DNA of 64,000 nucleotides. It comes from Ectobacillus sp048976805 (GTDB lineage: Bacteria; Bacillota; Bacilli; Bacillales; Bacillaceae_G). The translations under genes and the position numbers were made by a program. The stretch covers positions 22,456-86,455 of the forward strand of contig JBHGUR010000062.1 of NCBI GenBank assembly GCA_048976805.1, read 5' to 3'. This document shows positions 16,031 through 25,176 of this stretch, piece after piece. Position 1 is the first letter of the stretch, and every line of letters begins with the position of its first letter. A model generated the notes under the pieces. It was not told the origin of the DNA. It saw only the letters and a list, made by a program, of their open reading frames with translations, and made no database searches.

Positions 16031-17698
16031 ATGAAGTTCTTGAAAAATGACCAAACTGCTGTCTTCGCTTTAGGGGGACTCGGTGAAATCGGAAAAAATA
16101 CATATGCTGTTCAACATCAAGATGAAATCATTATAATTGACGCCGGCATCAAATTTCCAGAAGACGAGCTTCTCGGAATTGATTATGTCATTCCTGATTA
16201 TACGTATCTTGTGCGGAACGAAGAAAAAATTAAAGGCTTGTTTATTACCCATGGCCATGAAGATCATATTGGCGGCATTCCGTATTTGCTGCGCCAAGTT
16301 AACATTCCGATTTATGGCGGAAAACTGGCGCTTGGCCTTATCAAAAACAAACTTGAAGAGCACGGCTTATTGCGCAAGGCAAAACTTTATGAAATTAAAG
16401 AAGATGATGTCATTAAGTTTAAGAAAACGTCCGTTTCTTTCTTCCGTACAACCCACAGCATCCCGGATTCTTACGGTATCGTCGTAAAAACGCCGCAAGG
16501 ACAAGTGGTTCATACGGGAGACTTTAAGTTTGATTTTACACCTGTAGGAGAACCTGCCAACCTGACAAAAATGGCTGAAATCGGAAAAGAAGGCGTGCTC
16601 TGCTTGCTATCAGACAGTACGAACAGTGAAGTGCCTCACTTTACAATGTCTGAACGCCGTGTCGGCGACACCATCCATGAAATTTTTCGCAAAGTAGACG
16701 GCCGCATCATTTTTGCTACCTTTGCTTCCAATATCCATCGTTTGCAACAAGTTGTAGAAGCCGCGGTCGCCAACGGCCGGAAAATTGCCGTTTTTGGCAG
16801 AAGCATGGAAGCGGCAATTGAGATTGGACAAGATTTAGGCTATATTCGTTGTCCAAAGGATACCATTGTAGACGCTTCTCAAATTAACCGCCTGCCTGCG
16901 GATCAAGTTGTTATTTTATGTACAGGAAGCCAAGGAGAACCGATGGCAGCACTCTCACGGATTGCAAACGGTACACATCGCCAAATTCAAATTATTCCTG
17001 GGGATACAGTAGTATTTTCCTCTTCCCCGATTCCTGGAAACACGGTAAGTGTAAGCCGCACAATCAACATGCTGTCGCGCGCCGGTGCAGAAGTGATTCA
17101 CGGCCGCTTAACTGATATTCATACGAGCGGCCACGGTGGACAAGAAGAGCAAAAATTGATGCTTCGCCTTATTAAACCAAAGTTCTTTATGCCAATTCAT
17201 GGAGAATACCGGATGCAGCGCATGCACGCGAAGCTTGCTGTAGATTGTGGAGTACCGGAAGAAAATTGCTTTATTCTTGACAACGGCGATGTACTAGGGC
17301 TTCGTGCGGATGAAGCAGCCGTAGTCGGCAAAATTCCTTCCGGCTCTGTATATATCGACGGAAACGGCGTCGGCGATATCGGCAATATCGTATTGCGCGA
17401 CCGCCGCATTTTATCCGAGGAAGGGCTTGTTATCGTTGTGGTGAGCATCGATATGAAAGAATTCAAAATTGCAGCAGGGCCGGACATCATTTCCCGCGGC
17501 TTTGTCTATATGCGCGAAAGCAGCGACTTAATTAACGATGCGCAAGCGCTTATCTCTAGCCACTTGAGCAAAGTAATGGAGCGCAAAACAACACAATGGT
17601 CAGAAATCAAAAATGAAATCACTGATACGCTTGCTCCGTTTTTGTATGAAAAAACAAAACGCAGACCAATGATTTTGCCGATTATTATGGAAATTTAA
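16031..17698 (+). CDS. rnjA: Ribonuclease J1
   Basis: A 555-residue metallo-beta-lactamase/beta-CASP ribonuclease, the B. subtilis length. It has 5'-3' exonuclease and endonuclease activity in mRNA decay and rRNA maturation. The zinc motif HGHEDH is at 74-79, 'HTGDFKFD' supplies another ligand, and 'HTSGHGGQEEQ' and 'PIHGEYRM' are beta-CASP motifs B and C. It is co-transcribed with rpoY. A family A repeat lies between its stop and the terminator. Confidence 0.97.
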   Translation: MKFLKNDQTAVFALGGLGEIGKNTYAVQHQDEIIIIDAGIKFPEDELLGIDYVIPDYTYLVRNEEKIKGLFITHGHEDHIGGIPYLLRQVNIPIYGGKLALGLIKNKLEEHGLLRKAKLYEIKEDDVIKFKKTSVSFFRTTHSIPDSYGIVVKTPQGQVVHTGDFKFDFTPVGEPANLTKMAEIGKEGVLCLLSDSTNSEVPHFTMSERRVGDTIHEIFRKVDGRIIFATFASNIHRLQQVVEAAVANGRKIAVFGRSMEAAIEIGQDLGYIRCPKDTIVDASQINRLPADQVVILCTGSQGEPMAALSRIANGTHRQIQIIPGDTVVFSSSPIPGNTVSVSRTINMLSRAGAEVIHGRLTDIHTSGHGGQEEQKLMLRLIKPKFFMPIHGEYRMQRMHAKLAVDCGVPEENCFILDNGDVLGLRADEAAVVGKIPSGSVYIDGNGVGDIGNIVLRDRRILSEEGLVIVVVSIDMKEFKIAAGPDIISRGFVYMRESSDLINDAQALISSHLSKVMERKTTQWSEIKNEITDTLAPFLYEKTKRRPMILPIIMEI

Positions 17699-17705
17699 TA
17701 AATAA

Positions 17706-17874
17706 AGGCTCTGTTAAAGGCTAATGCTGATTTGGAACGAAAGGCGGCGACTCCAGCGGGAAAAGCGGGATAGCCGAGACCCTAGACTGAGCGTAGCGAG
17801 GGAAGCGGCTCGGCCCCGCCCGCGGAAAGCGGCCGCCTGTAGTGAAAAATCAACAATCAAGTTTAACAGAGCCT
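17706..17874 (+). mobile_element. Family A MITE, copy 1 (long form)
   Basis: Ends AGGCTCTGTTAAA and TTTAACAGAGCCT are perfect 13-bp inverted repeats. The core is GC-rich and self-complementary. This copy holds an extra insert of about 36 nt (GGGATAGCCGAGACCC... GAGGGAA) also seen in copy 6. Flanks TAAATAAA and TAAAGAAA agree at 7 of 8 positions, a likely target duplication. It lies in the rnjA 3' UTR. Confidence 0.85.
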
Positions 17875-17875
17875 A

Positions 17876-17919
17876 AAGAAAAAAGAGACAATGCCTTTTT
17901 AGGCATTGTCTCTTTTTTT
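17876..17919. terminator. Bidirectional terminator, rnjA / ktrC
   Basis: AAAAGAGACAATGCCT-TTTT-AGGCATTGTCTCTTTT, a perfect 16-bp stem with T runs on both strands; serves convergent rnjA and ktrC. Confidence 0.9.
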
Positions 17920-17949
17920 ACGGTTCAATAAAAGCCCTTGCTGTTCCGC

Positions 17950-18618
17950 CTATTTTGCCAAAAATCCTTCAAAACGGTCGAGCTCTTTATCTCTCCCGAT
18001 TACAATTAAAATATCGCCGAAGCAGATTGCTTCCGTAGCTCTCGGGGAAACAATTACCTCTTTCCCACGTTTAATTGCCACAATGTTTAACCCGAATTTC
18101 GCACGGATATCAAGGTTTTGCAATGTTTGTCCGTCAATTTTTTCGTTTGCAATAATTTCGACGATGCTATGTTCATCGGAAAGCTCTAAATAATCGAGCA
18201 CACTGCTCGAAGCAATGTTATTCGCAATTCTCTTGCCCATATCGCGTTCCGGATGGACAATTTGATTAGCGCCAATTTTTCGCAACACTTTCTCATGATA
18301 ATCATTTTGCGCTTTAACTGTAATATTTTGCACTCCTAGTTCCTTTAAAATTAACGTCGTTAAAATGCTTGCTTGAATATTGTCTCCAATCGCTACCACT
18401 ACATGATCAAAATTGCGAATTCCTAAGCTTTTTAACACCATTTCATCTGTAGTATCAGCAATGACGGCATGGGAAGCAACATTGGAATACTCATTCACAC
18501 GATCCTCATCTATATCGATCGCCATAACTTCCATGCCAAGCTGAGATAATTCACGGCAAATGCTACCTCCAAAACGCCCAAGCCCGATAACAGCAAACTC
18601 CTTTTTCTTTACACTCAC
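17950..18618 (-). CDS. ktrC: K+ uptake regulatory subunit KtrC (RCK protein)
   Basis: A 222-residue cytosolic RCK/TrkA protein that gates a Ktr potassium channel. The Rossmann GLGRFGG nucleotide motif (binds ATP/NAD) is near the N-terminus and the RCK_C domain, which binds c-di-AMP in this family, forms the last third. The sequence is closest to B. subtilis KtrC (YkqB). I use GTG at 18618, 7 nt after GGAGG; the longer frame has no ribosome site. No ktrD partner is in the window, as in B. subtilis. Confidence 0.93.
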   Translation of the reverse strand: MSVKKKEFAVIGLGRFGGSICRELSQLGMEVMAIDIDEDRVNEYSNVASHAVIADTTDEMVLKSLGIRNFDHVVVAIGDNIQASILTTLILKELGVQNITVKAQNDYHEKVLRKIGANQIVHPERDMGKRIANNIASSSVLDYLELSDEHSIVEIIANEKIDGQTLQNLDIRAKFGLNIVAIKRGKEVIVSPRATEAICFGDILIVIGRDKELDRFEGFLAK

Positions 18619-18867
18619 AATAATTCCTCCAATAATCAATTCAAACGTATTATGTACCACTCTAGAATACTTTATGAAGGTTCCTAAATACAAGTTAGAA
18701 ATAACATATAAATCGGCTTTTTATAAAGTATCCGGCGGCGTAGAGAAACGCCTACACTCTAATTGCGGGCCATGCCAGGTGAAACCGCGAATAGAAAATA
18801 AATAACATTATCGCCTTCTACATAACAAGCGGAAATGCAGAAATGATAAAGCATTTGTGTATAAACA

Positions 18868-18897
18868 AAAAACCTTATCCGAAAGATAAGGCTTTTT
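18868..18897 (-). terminator. cydAB terminator
   Basis: GCCTTATC-TTTCG-GATAAGG stem with a T run on the minus strand, directly after the cydB stop. Confidence 0.85.
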
Positions 18898-18898
18898 C

Positions 18899-19918
18899 TC
18901 ACTTTTCCCCTTTTACATATTTCGCATCAAATAAAAACAATCTAAGAAGTAAATACAAGGATGGGATTAAAAGCAGCAGACCTAGAATAAATACAACTAC
19001 AAGGGCTGTTCCCATCGCTTCATTTGTAAATCCCGAGTAAATAGTGATATATGGATCTAAAATATACGGCAAGTGTCCCGCTCCGTATCCGAAAAACGCA
19101 AAGAAAAACTGGAACATAACAAATAAAAATGCCAAACCGTAGCGTTTGCGGTGGAATATATAATGCGTTGCCCCTAAAAAGCATATGAAGGAAAGAATAA
19201 ACATCCACACTGTATCAATTTCCAGCATGTTCTGAAAATGGCGATAATTATGACCCCGCATCGAAGCAAATACCCACAAGCTTGCCAATATTGTTGGCAC
19301 CGCCCAAAATAGCGCAAATTTGCGCAGTATTTGCAGCGATTCCCGATCCCCCGCCCGCTCCGCATAATACGTTAAAAAAGCGGCGCTAATATACAATACA
19401 GAAACGACAGCCAAAAATACAACGCTCCATGAATATGGGCTTGTGAACAATTTTCCGGCAAGAAAAACAACCGTATCTCCCCTCTCTTCCAAATAGCCGC
19501 CTTCAGAAATTGTTAGCGCCGTTGATAAAGCGGCAGGAATTAATAAACCGGTAGCTCCGTATAAAAACATATAAATACGGCTTTGCTTCGAACCGTAATT
19601 TTCAAATGCGTAAAACGACCCGCGAACCGTTAATAATACAAGGGCAATGCTTCCCGGTATTAACAATGCTGTGCCGTAATAGTAAGCTGTGTCCGGAAAG
19701 AAGCCCACCAACCCAACAAAAAAGAAGACAAAAAAGACATTCGTCACTTCCCATACAGGGGAAAGATACCGATTAATCAGCTTTACCATCTTCGGATCTT
19801 TCTTTTTCCACTTCGCATAATAAGCGTAAAAGCCAGCGCCAAAATCAACCGAGGCCACTATTAAATAACCATACAAAAACAGCCAAAGAACTATAATGCC
19901 GAGCAATGGTATATTCAT
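18899..19918 (-). CDS. cydB: Cytochrome bd-type oxidase subunit II
   Basis: A 339-residue integral membrane protein with about eight hydrophobic segments. The N-terminus carries the 'VDFGAGFYAYY' signature, a variant of the GxDFGxG pattern of CydB. With CydA it forms a quinol oxidase that reduces oxygen to water. The ATG has a GGAGG box and lies 11 nt after cydA. The pair resembles the YthAB/CIO-type more than the classical CydAB of B. subtilis. Confidence 0.9.
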   Translation of the reverse strand: MNIPLLGIIVLWLFLYGYLIVASVDFGAGFYAYYAKWKKKDPKMVKLINRYLSPVWEVTNVFFVFFFVGLVGFFPDTAYYYGTALLIPGSIALVLLTVRGSFYAFENYGSKQSRIYMFLYGATGLLIPAALSTALTISEGGYLEERGDTVVFLAGKLFTSPYSWSVVFLAVVSVLYISAAFLTYYAERAGDRESLQILRKFALFWAVPTILASLWVFASMRGHNYRHFQNMLEIDTVWMFILSFICFLGATHYIFHRKRYGLAFLFVMFQFFFAFFGYGAGHLPYILDPYITIYSGFTNEAMGTALVVVFILGLLLLIPSLYLLLRLFLFDAKYVKGEK

Positions 19919-19929
19919 ACAATTGCCTC

Positions 19930-21279
19930 CTATCGAATCATTTTCCTATCGAGATGTTTTTCCAATTCTAACTCGGCCGGATTAGACTTGAACATCTTAA
20001 TCAGCACTTTTGTCGAAATAATTGCCAATACAATATAAAGGGAAAGGAAAAGAATAAACATAGTACCGACATGCTCAGGCGGTGCTGTCGTCGCCGCCTC
20101 ATCCACCTTCATATAACCGCGTAAAATCCACGGTTGGCGTCCGATTTCTGCGAAAAACCAACCAATTTCAATCGTCAACACCGCCAACGGACCCGCCATA
20201 ACAATTCCGTGCAAAAGTTGTTTATTCATAGCCCATTCCTTCCTATATTTCAAAAGAAGAACATAAGCTGCTGAAAGCATTACCATATACATCGCAAAGG
20301 TCACCTTTAAATCAAATAAATAGTGAATATATAACGGCGGGCGCAAATCCTCCGGTGTTTCATTTAACCCTTCTACCTCTGCGTTAAAGCTATTGGCAGC
20401 AAGAAAACTTAATGCTTTTGGAATCCGAATTTCATACTTAATATGTTGCGTTTCTTCATCGAGAATGCCAAAAAGAATTAAATCGGCCCCTTTTTCCGTT
20501 TCGAAATGCCACTCAGCGGCAGCCAGCTTCTCAGGCTGATACTTTGCTAAAAATTTTGCAGATAAATCTCCGGCCACAGCTGCGCCGACACTAAAGATTA
20601 ACGAGGCGATCATTGTAATCTTTAATGCTTTTTGATAATATTCTCCTCTCTTGCCTTTCAGAATCATAAATGCCGTAATAGCCGCAAGCACAAATGCCGA
20701 TGTTAAATACGCTGTTATAATAACATGCAACGTTTTTGTCGGCGTAGCCGGATTGAACATCGCTACAAAAGGCTGTAAATCTACAATTCTGCCATCCTCA
20801 AGCTTAAAGCCTTGCGGTGTATTCATAAACGCATTCACGATTGTAATAAAAAACGCTGATAAAGTGGAGCCAATGATAATCGGTATAGATAACAGCCAAT
20901 GATAGATTGGCTTTTTAAAACGATCCCATGTATATAAATAAATACCGAGAAAAATTGCCTCAAAAAAGAAAGCAAATGTTTCCATAAAAAGCGGCAACCC
21001 GATTGCTTGACCAGCAAGCTTCATAAAGCTCGGCCACAGCAAGGATAGCTGCAACCCGATACACGTCCCGGTAACAACCCCGACCGCAACAGTAATTGTG
21101 AATCCCCTCGTCCAGCGCCTAGCCAATAAAATATAGTGCGGATCATTTCTTTTAATGCCGTACCATTCCGCAAAGGAAATCATAACCGGAATACCTACAC
21201 CAATTGTTGCAAAAATAATATGAAATGCGAGTGTAAGTTCTGTTAGTCCTCTCGCTAATGTTACGCTGTCAAAATTCAT
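19930..21279 (-). CDS. cydA: Cytochrome bd-type ubiquinol oxidase subunit I
   Basis: A 449-residue heme-bearing subunit. 'LTLAFHIIFATIGVGIP' holds the heme b595/d histidine near the N-terminus, and 'EIGRQPWILRGY' is the family's GRQPW motif. The quinol loop is short, as in the cyanide-insensitive/YthA group. I start at the second ATG because the first touches the AAGGGGG box. No cydCD follows. A redox-type operator is about 500 bp upstream, beyond a repeat. Confidence 0.92.
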   Translation of the reverse strand: MNFDSVTLARGLTELTLAFHIIFATIGVGIPVMISFAEWYGIKRNDPHYILLARRWTRGFTITVAVGVVTGTCIGLQLSLLWPSFMKLAGQAIGLPLFMETFAFFFEAIFLGIYLYTWDRFKKPIYHWLLSIPIIIGSTLSAFFITIVNAFMNTPQGFKLEDGRIVDLQPFVAMFNPATPTKTLHVIITAYLTSAFVLAAITAFMILKGKRGEYYQKALKITMIASLIFSVGAAVAGDLSAKFLAKYQPEKLAAAEWHFETEKGADLILFGILDEETQHIKYEIRIPKALSFLAANSFNAEVEGLNETPEDLRPPLYIHYLFDLKVTFAMYMVMLSAAYVLLLKYRKEWAMNKQLLHGIVMAGPLAVLTIEIGWFFAEIGRQPWILRGYMKVDEAATTAPPEHVGTMFILFLSLYIVLAIISTKVLIKMFKSNPAELELEKHLDRKMIR

Positions 21280-21455
21280 TTTCATCCCCCTTAAACTACC
21301 ATTTAACTTCTTATCACCTCAGCACACTTCCAATTCCCGCCCATATAAATGTGAATTGAAAACAGGCATTCTGCCATGCATAAAAGCAGCGCTCTCCTTT
21401 TTCCACACAAAGAGAGCCTTCACGCATAAGCTATTTTCCTTACTCCTCAACCATC

Positions 21456-21652
21456 TATATAAATACAAGTTAAAAAAAGAACATAAAACCTTTCTTTATG
21501 AAAGGGGAGAGAGCATCCGGCTATACATAGAAGCGGTCAAAACCCACTCCTGCCCCATGCGACGGAAAACTAGAGAGAGGAAGCAAGTACAAGGTGCTGT
21601 TTGTTCTACTTAGCCGCGATGTATATGTCCAAATCACAAATTGGATATATAT
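21456..21652. repeat. Family C repeat, copy 1
   Basis: About 197 bp, from TATATAAATACAAGTTA to TTGGATATATAT. It shares over 85% by eye with copies at 23825 and 53638. Core landmarks are GAAAGGGGAGAGAGCATCC, AGAAGCGGTCAAAACC, CGACGGAAAACTAGAGAG and TAGCCGCGAT. It sits between cydA and the redox box. Confidence 0.85.
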
Positions 21653-21783
21653 TCCAAAACAACAAATTCAACATACATAGGGAAAAAATCCGGTTTTATT
21701 AGCACTATAATCACAGTGTAAACTTAACAGAGTTATATTAGGATCTGAATTTTTGACTATTTTGAAACGATTTTTTGGACTTT

Positions 21784-21801
21784 TTGTGACAAAGTTCACA
21801 T
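21784..21801. promoter_or_regulatory. Rex/Fnr-type palindrome upstream of cydAB
   Basis: TTGTGACAAAGTTCACAT contains TGTGA-n6-TCACA exactly. It fits the Rex consensus TTGTGAnnnnnnTCACAA with one mismatch and also the Fnr/Crp pattern. Rex represses cyd genes in B. subtilis when NADH is low. I see no convincing gene in 21653-22074. Confidence 0.55.
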
Positions 21802-22074
21802 TTCGTCCTCTATTACATTCTTCTTTAAGTACAAATTTCCTTCTTTCCATATTGGATCTATACTCGAAGAACCCCCGCAATTCTATAATTATGTTAAACG
21901 TTATTGTTGATATTATCTCATTTGTATCAATTGAAAGTGTGACACAAATGGGAAAAAATTAACGCTATTCTTTAACATAGCCAATTTCATAGCGGGCGCC
22001 TTCGTAAACATTGTTGCTTTTGAACTGCATGCAAGCAACAATCTTTTACTTCATGGCTACCCTAAAAAATAATC

Positions 22075-22262
22075 TGTGCTAAACGTTAGTGTTGATGTAA
22101 CCCCTTCTTTTTAGAGGAGGAGAGTGCTCCCGGCCGTATATCGTAACGGCCAGGGCCTAGTTCTGCCTCGTCCAAAGGAAAACCAGAGGGAGATACGCGC
22201 GGGTTGCAATGTCTGCATAGCCGTGATGTACAGACGTACGTGATATAAAAATCAACATCGGC
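22075..22262 (-). repeat. Family B repeat, copy 3 (end-truncated)
   Basis: Starts inside a TIR (TGCTAAACGTTAGTGTTGAT) and runs through GGAGAGTGCTCCCGGCCG, GGAAAACCAGAGGGAG and TAGCCGTGATGTACAG to AAAATCAACATCGGCC. The outer GGCTCTGTT end is lost; it abuts family D material on both sides (22062-22074 and 22263). Confidence 0.75.
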
Positions 22263-22323
22263 CTACCCTAAAAAATAAAAATTTTTTATCTATCGTGGTA
22301 CGAGTTATATTCTTGCATGGATG
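22263..22323. repeat. Family D repeat, copy 2 (internally deleted)
   Basis: CTACCCTAAAAAATAAAAATT joins directly to TTTTATCTATCGTGGTACG, so about 36 nt present in copies 1 and 3 are missing. It ends TTGCATGGATG and passes into a family A element. Confidence 0.75.
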
Positions 22324-22468
22324 TCTCTGTTAAACTTGATTGTTGATGTTCCACTACAGGCGGACGCTTTTCACGGGCGGGGCCGAGCCGCTTTTTCCGC
22401 TGGAGTCGCCGCCTTTCGTTCCCAATCAACAAATGAATTCAAATCAACATTAGCCTTTAACAGAGCCT
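22323..22468 (-). mobile_element. Family A MITE, copy 2
   Basis: Inverted orientation, from GTCTCTGTTAAACTTGATTG to CTTTAACAGAGCC. The outermost bases of the left end are altered where it meets family D. It is the last unit of a nest (B-D-A) at 22075-22468 next to the ykuV terminator. Confidence 0.85.
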
Positions 22469-22475
22469 ACTTCAT

Positions 22476-22517
22476 AAAAAACCTCTCCTTTGGGAATTCC
22501 AAAGGAGAGGTTTTTTA
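22476..22517 (-). terminator. ykuU-ykuV terminator
   Basis: AACCTCTCCTTTGG/CCAAAGGAGAGGTT, a 14-bp stem with T runs on both sides; it overlaps the ykuV stop. Confidence 0.88.
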
Positions 22518-22976
22518 TTCAGCAGTCGGTTGGTTCGCTTCATCTAGCACGCGGTTTACGCGCTTTGTCAGCATTTGCATCCCGCTTCCGCCAGCTTGAT
22601 AATGGCGAAGTATACCGCTCTTGTCAAACACATAATAAGCTGGTACGTATTTATTTTCAAAAGCATCTGTAATCGTATGATTATTATCTACCAGGGTTGG
22701 TTGTGTGATTCCGTGTTCGGCTGCTGTTTGCTTTACTTTCTCCAAATCTAAATCAGCTTCTGAGCGCGGCATATGAATAGATACTACATTTAGTTTATCT
22801 TTATATTCATCCCGAAACTGATTAATGCTCGGCATTGCTTCTTTACATAAATGGCAGCTTACAGACCAAAAATGAATAAGAGTCGGTCTGTCGCCAATTA
22901 ACCCCTCACGACTTACTTCACCGTTTAACACTACAGTAGCACCTTCTAAAGCAGGCATTGGCTCACGTAATTTCAT
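22515..22976 (-). CDS. ykuV: Thiol-disulfide oxidoreductase YkuV
   Basis: A 153-residue thioredoxin-fold protein. The redox motif is in 'HFWSVSCHLCKEAMP' (CHLC), and the cis-proline region is 'YVPAYYVF'. B. subtilis YkuV is a thioredoxin-like protein, and it lies with peroxiredoxin YkuU as here. The ATG (MKLREPMPAL) follows AGGGGGA; the longer frame adds 14 residues without a better site. No signal peptide, so it is cytosolic. Confidence 0.92.
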   Translation of the reverse strand: MKLREPMPALEGATVVLNGEVSREGLIGDRPTLIHFWSVSCHLCKEAMPSINQFRDEYKDKLNVVSIHMPRSEADLDLEKVKQTAAEHGITQPTLVDNNHTITDAFENKYVPAYYVFDKSGILRHYQAGGSGMQMLTKRVNRVLDEANQPTAE

Positions 22977-23002
22977 TTTAGTGTCCCCCTCTAAGAATAA
23001 TG

Positions 23003-23030
23003 AAAGGCCTAACACCACTGTTAGACCTTT
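23003..23030 (-). promoter_or_regulatory. Hairpin between ykuU and ykuV
   Basis: AAAGGTCTAACA and TGTTAGGCCTTT pair over 12 positions (one wobble) around a 4-nt loop. No T run follows. A processing or stability element that may separate ykuU and ykuV mRNA levels. Confidence 0.5.
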
Positions 23031-23050
23031 TTCCTAAAATTATGCGTCCA

Positions 23051-23599
23051 TTACACGTTTAGCGTGGCTTGGCCAGGCTTCCAATTTGCCGGGCAAAGTC
23101 CGCCAGTTTGTAATGCTTGAAGAACGCGCAATACTTCGTCTACTTCACGGCCGATGTTGTTGTGGTGTACAACTTGATACATTAATTCGCCTTCTGGACT
23201 GATGATGAATAATCCGCGCAGTGCGATGCCTTCTTCTTCAATTAGCACCCCATAGTCGCGGGATACAACATGGTTTGTGTCAGCTGCTAATGGATAGCGC
23301 AATTCGCCAAGACCATTTTTGCTGCGCTCTGTATTGATCCACGCTAGGTGAGTATGAATTGTATCTGTAGATACGCCAATTACCTCTGCGTCAAGATCTT
23401 CGAACTCATCATAGCGGTCAGAAAGGGCAATGATTTCTGTCGGACATACGAAAGTGAAGTCCATTGGATAGAAGTAAAGAACTGTCCACTTATCCTGCTT
23501 CATTATTTCTTCAAGGCTTACTTTACCAAATTCTTTGTTTGGCATTACAGCATCCATCTCAAAACGAGGCGCTTGTTTTCCTACCATACGCTCTGCCAT
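23051..23599 (-). CDS. ykuU: 2-Cys peroxiredoxin YkuU
   Basis: A 182-residue AhpC/Prx1-type peroxidase. The peroxidatic cysteine is in 'MDFTFVCPTEI' and the resolving cysteine in the C-terminal 'GGLCPANWKPG'. It reduces peroxides with a thioredoxin-like partner, probably YkuV, encoded next. The ATG (MAERMVGKQ) has GGAGG about 9 nt upstream and matches the B. subtilis start. Confidence 0.95.
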   Translation of the reverse strand: MAERMVGKQAPRFEMDAVMPNKEFGKVSLEEIMKQDKWTVLYFYPMDFTFVCPTEIIALSDRYDEFEDLDAEVIGVSTDTIHTHLAWINTERSKNGLGELRYPLAADTNHVVSRDYGVLIEEEGIALRGLFIISPEGELMYQVVHHNNIGREVDEVLRVLQALQTGGLCPANWKPGQATLNV

Positions 23600-23777
23600 A
23601 TGTATCAACCTCCATTTATTTTTTATGTACTTGGCAATGGTAATTATATTAAGAAGAGATTTAAAATGTTATTTGGTAATAATTGCAAACAACAAACACC
23701 CCAACTTCTTCCAACTACCATTATAAAGTATTGTGCTAGAATTACAAAAAATATGCACAAGGAAATACATATAAATC

Positions 23778-23805
23778 AAAATCAACATTAGCCTTTAACA
23801 GAGCC
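23778..23805. repeat. Solo end of a family A/B element
   Basis: AAAATCAACATTAGCCTTTAACAGAGCC without a partner end. It lies 20 bp from a family C copy and probably remains from a deleted element. Confidence 0.7.
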
Positions 23806-23824
23806 TAATAAAAAACAGATAGGC

Positions 23825-24020
23825 TATATAAATACAAGTTAAAAAAGAACATAAAACCTTTCTTTTGAAAGGGGAGAGAGCATCCGGCTATGCATAGAAG
23901 CGGTCAAAACCTACTCCTGCCCCATGCGACGGAAAACCAGAGAGAGGAAGCAAGTACAAGTTGCTATTTGTTCTCCTTAGCCGCGATATATATGTCCAAA
24001 TCATAAATTGGATATATATA
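23825..24020. repeat. Family C repeat, copy 2
   Basis: TATATAAATACAAGTTA to GGATATATATA, with the same core order as copy 1. It begins 7 nt after the dapL stop (downstream on the minus strand), so it lies in the dapL 3' UTR. Confidence 0.85.
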
Positions 24021-24026
24021 GATTGC

Positions 24027-25154
24027 CTACCTGTTTCCTTTCCAGCGCATATATTGTGTGATAAATTGGATAGCTTTTTCAATCGCAGCTTCGTTTGGCT
24101 GCAGCTTAGAATGATGCAGCCCATATTCGGATTCCACACCGAGCCAAAACATAAAACCGGGAATTTCCCGAAGCATATATCCAAAATCCTCCCCTGTCAT
24201 CGCTTCGATACACTCTACCACTTTTATATCCGTTTGTTCTCTCGTAAACTCCATAAATTCACGCGTCAACTCTTCATGATTATATACTTGATGATACATA
24301 GAACCGTAGTCAATAACTGCAGTGCATTGAAATGCCGCTTGAATACCCTGCACAATTGCTTCAATCCGCTCTTTTACTTTTGCCATAGATTCAACAGACA
24401 ATGTACGAATCGTTCCCTCAAGCCGTGCTTTCTCCGCAATGATATTTTGTACGGTTCCGCCTGTAATTTTGCCGATTGTAATAACAGCAGAATCTAAAGG
24501 GTCTACATTCCGGCTAATAATGGATTGTAGTTGCGTAACCAAATAACTCGCTGCCACTACCATATCGATGGCGTTATGCGGATACGCGGCATGGCCGCCT
24601 TTTCCCTTCAAATCAATAAACAGCTCAGAAGTATTGGCAAACAAAAGCCCTTCACGCGTCGCAATTGTACCTACAGGGTATTCAGGAGCAATATGAAGAG
24701 CTAAAATCATATCCGGCTGCCACTTTTTAAACTCTTCACTGTCTAGCATCGGCTGCGCTCCGCCCGGTCCTTCTTCTGCAGGCTGAAAAATAAATACAGA
24801 ATCATCGGCAATCGGGTTATTCACAAGTTCCGTCAGCACTCCAAGCCCGATGCTCGTATGCATATCATGTCCGCACGCATGCATAAGCCCTGGATGGGTT
24901 GAAGCAAAGGAATAGCCCGTTTCCTCATCAATTGGCAATCCGTCAATATCAGCACGATATCCGATAACATTGTGCGGGTTGCTCCCATGCACTTTCACAA
25001 GTACGCCGGTACGCCACGTTTGAACAGAAATGCGCTCCTGTGGCAATGTTGCCAAGTAATCTAAAATATACCGCTGTGTTTTAAATTCCTGAAAGCCGAG
25101 TTCTGGAATTTGATGCAAGTCTCTTCGTATTTGTACAAATGTATTTCGTTCCAT
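24027..25154 (-). CDS. dapL: N-acetyldiaminopimelate deacetylase
   Basis: A 375-residue M20 metallo-amidohydrolase (B. subtilis YkuR). It deacetylates N-acetyl-LL-diaminopimelate in lysine and cell-wall precursor synthesis. Metal and catalytic motifs: 'MHACGHDMH', 'QPAEEGPGG', 'LALHIAPEYP' and the C-terminal 'GLHHSK'. The start MERNTFVQIRR follows a GGTGG box and aligns with YkuR. dapH is upstream, but a terminator-like hairpin and a family A element separate the two. Confidence 0.94.
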   Translation of the reverse strand: MERNTFVQIRRDLHQIPELGFQEFKTQRYILDYLATLPQERISVQTWRTGVLVKVHGSNPHNVIGYRADIDGLPIDEETGYSFASTHPGLMHACGHDMHTSIGLGVLTELVNNPIADDSVFIFQPAEEGPGGAQPMLDSEEFKKWQPDMILALHIAPEYPVGTIATREGLLFANTSELFIDLKGKGGHAAYPHNAIDMVVAASYLVTQLQSIISRNVDPLDSAVITIGKITGGTVQNIIAEKARLEGTIRTLSVESMAKVKERIEAIVQGIQAAFQCTAVIDYGSMYHQVYNHEELTREFMEFTREQTDIKVVECIEAMTGEDFGYMLREIPGFMFWLGVESEYGLHHSKLQPNEAAIEKAIQFITQYMRWKGNR

Positions 25155-25176
25155 TTCAACCACCACCGTGTATAAA

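Noticed and set aside
21668..21962. Short frames on both strands near the cyd operator
   Set aside because: No ribosome sites; the region is AT-rich regulatory sequence.
23888..24184. 98-residue minus-strand frame
   Set aside because: Made of a family C repeat and antiphase dapL; no start site.
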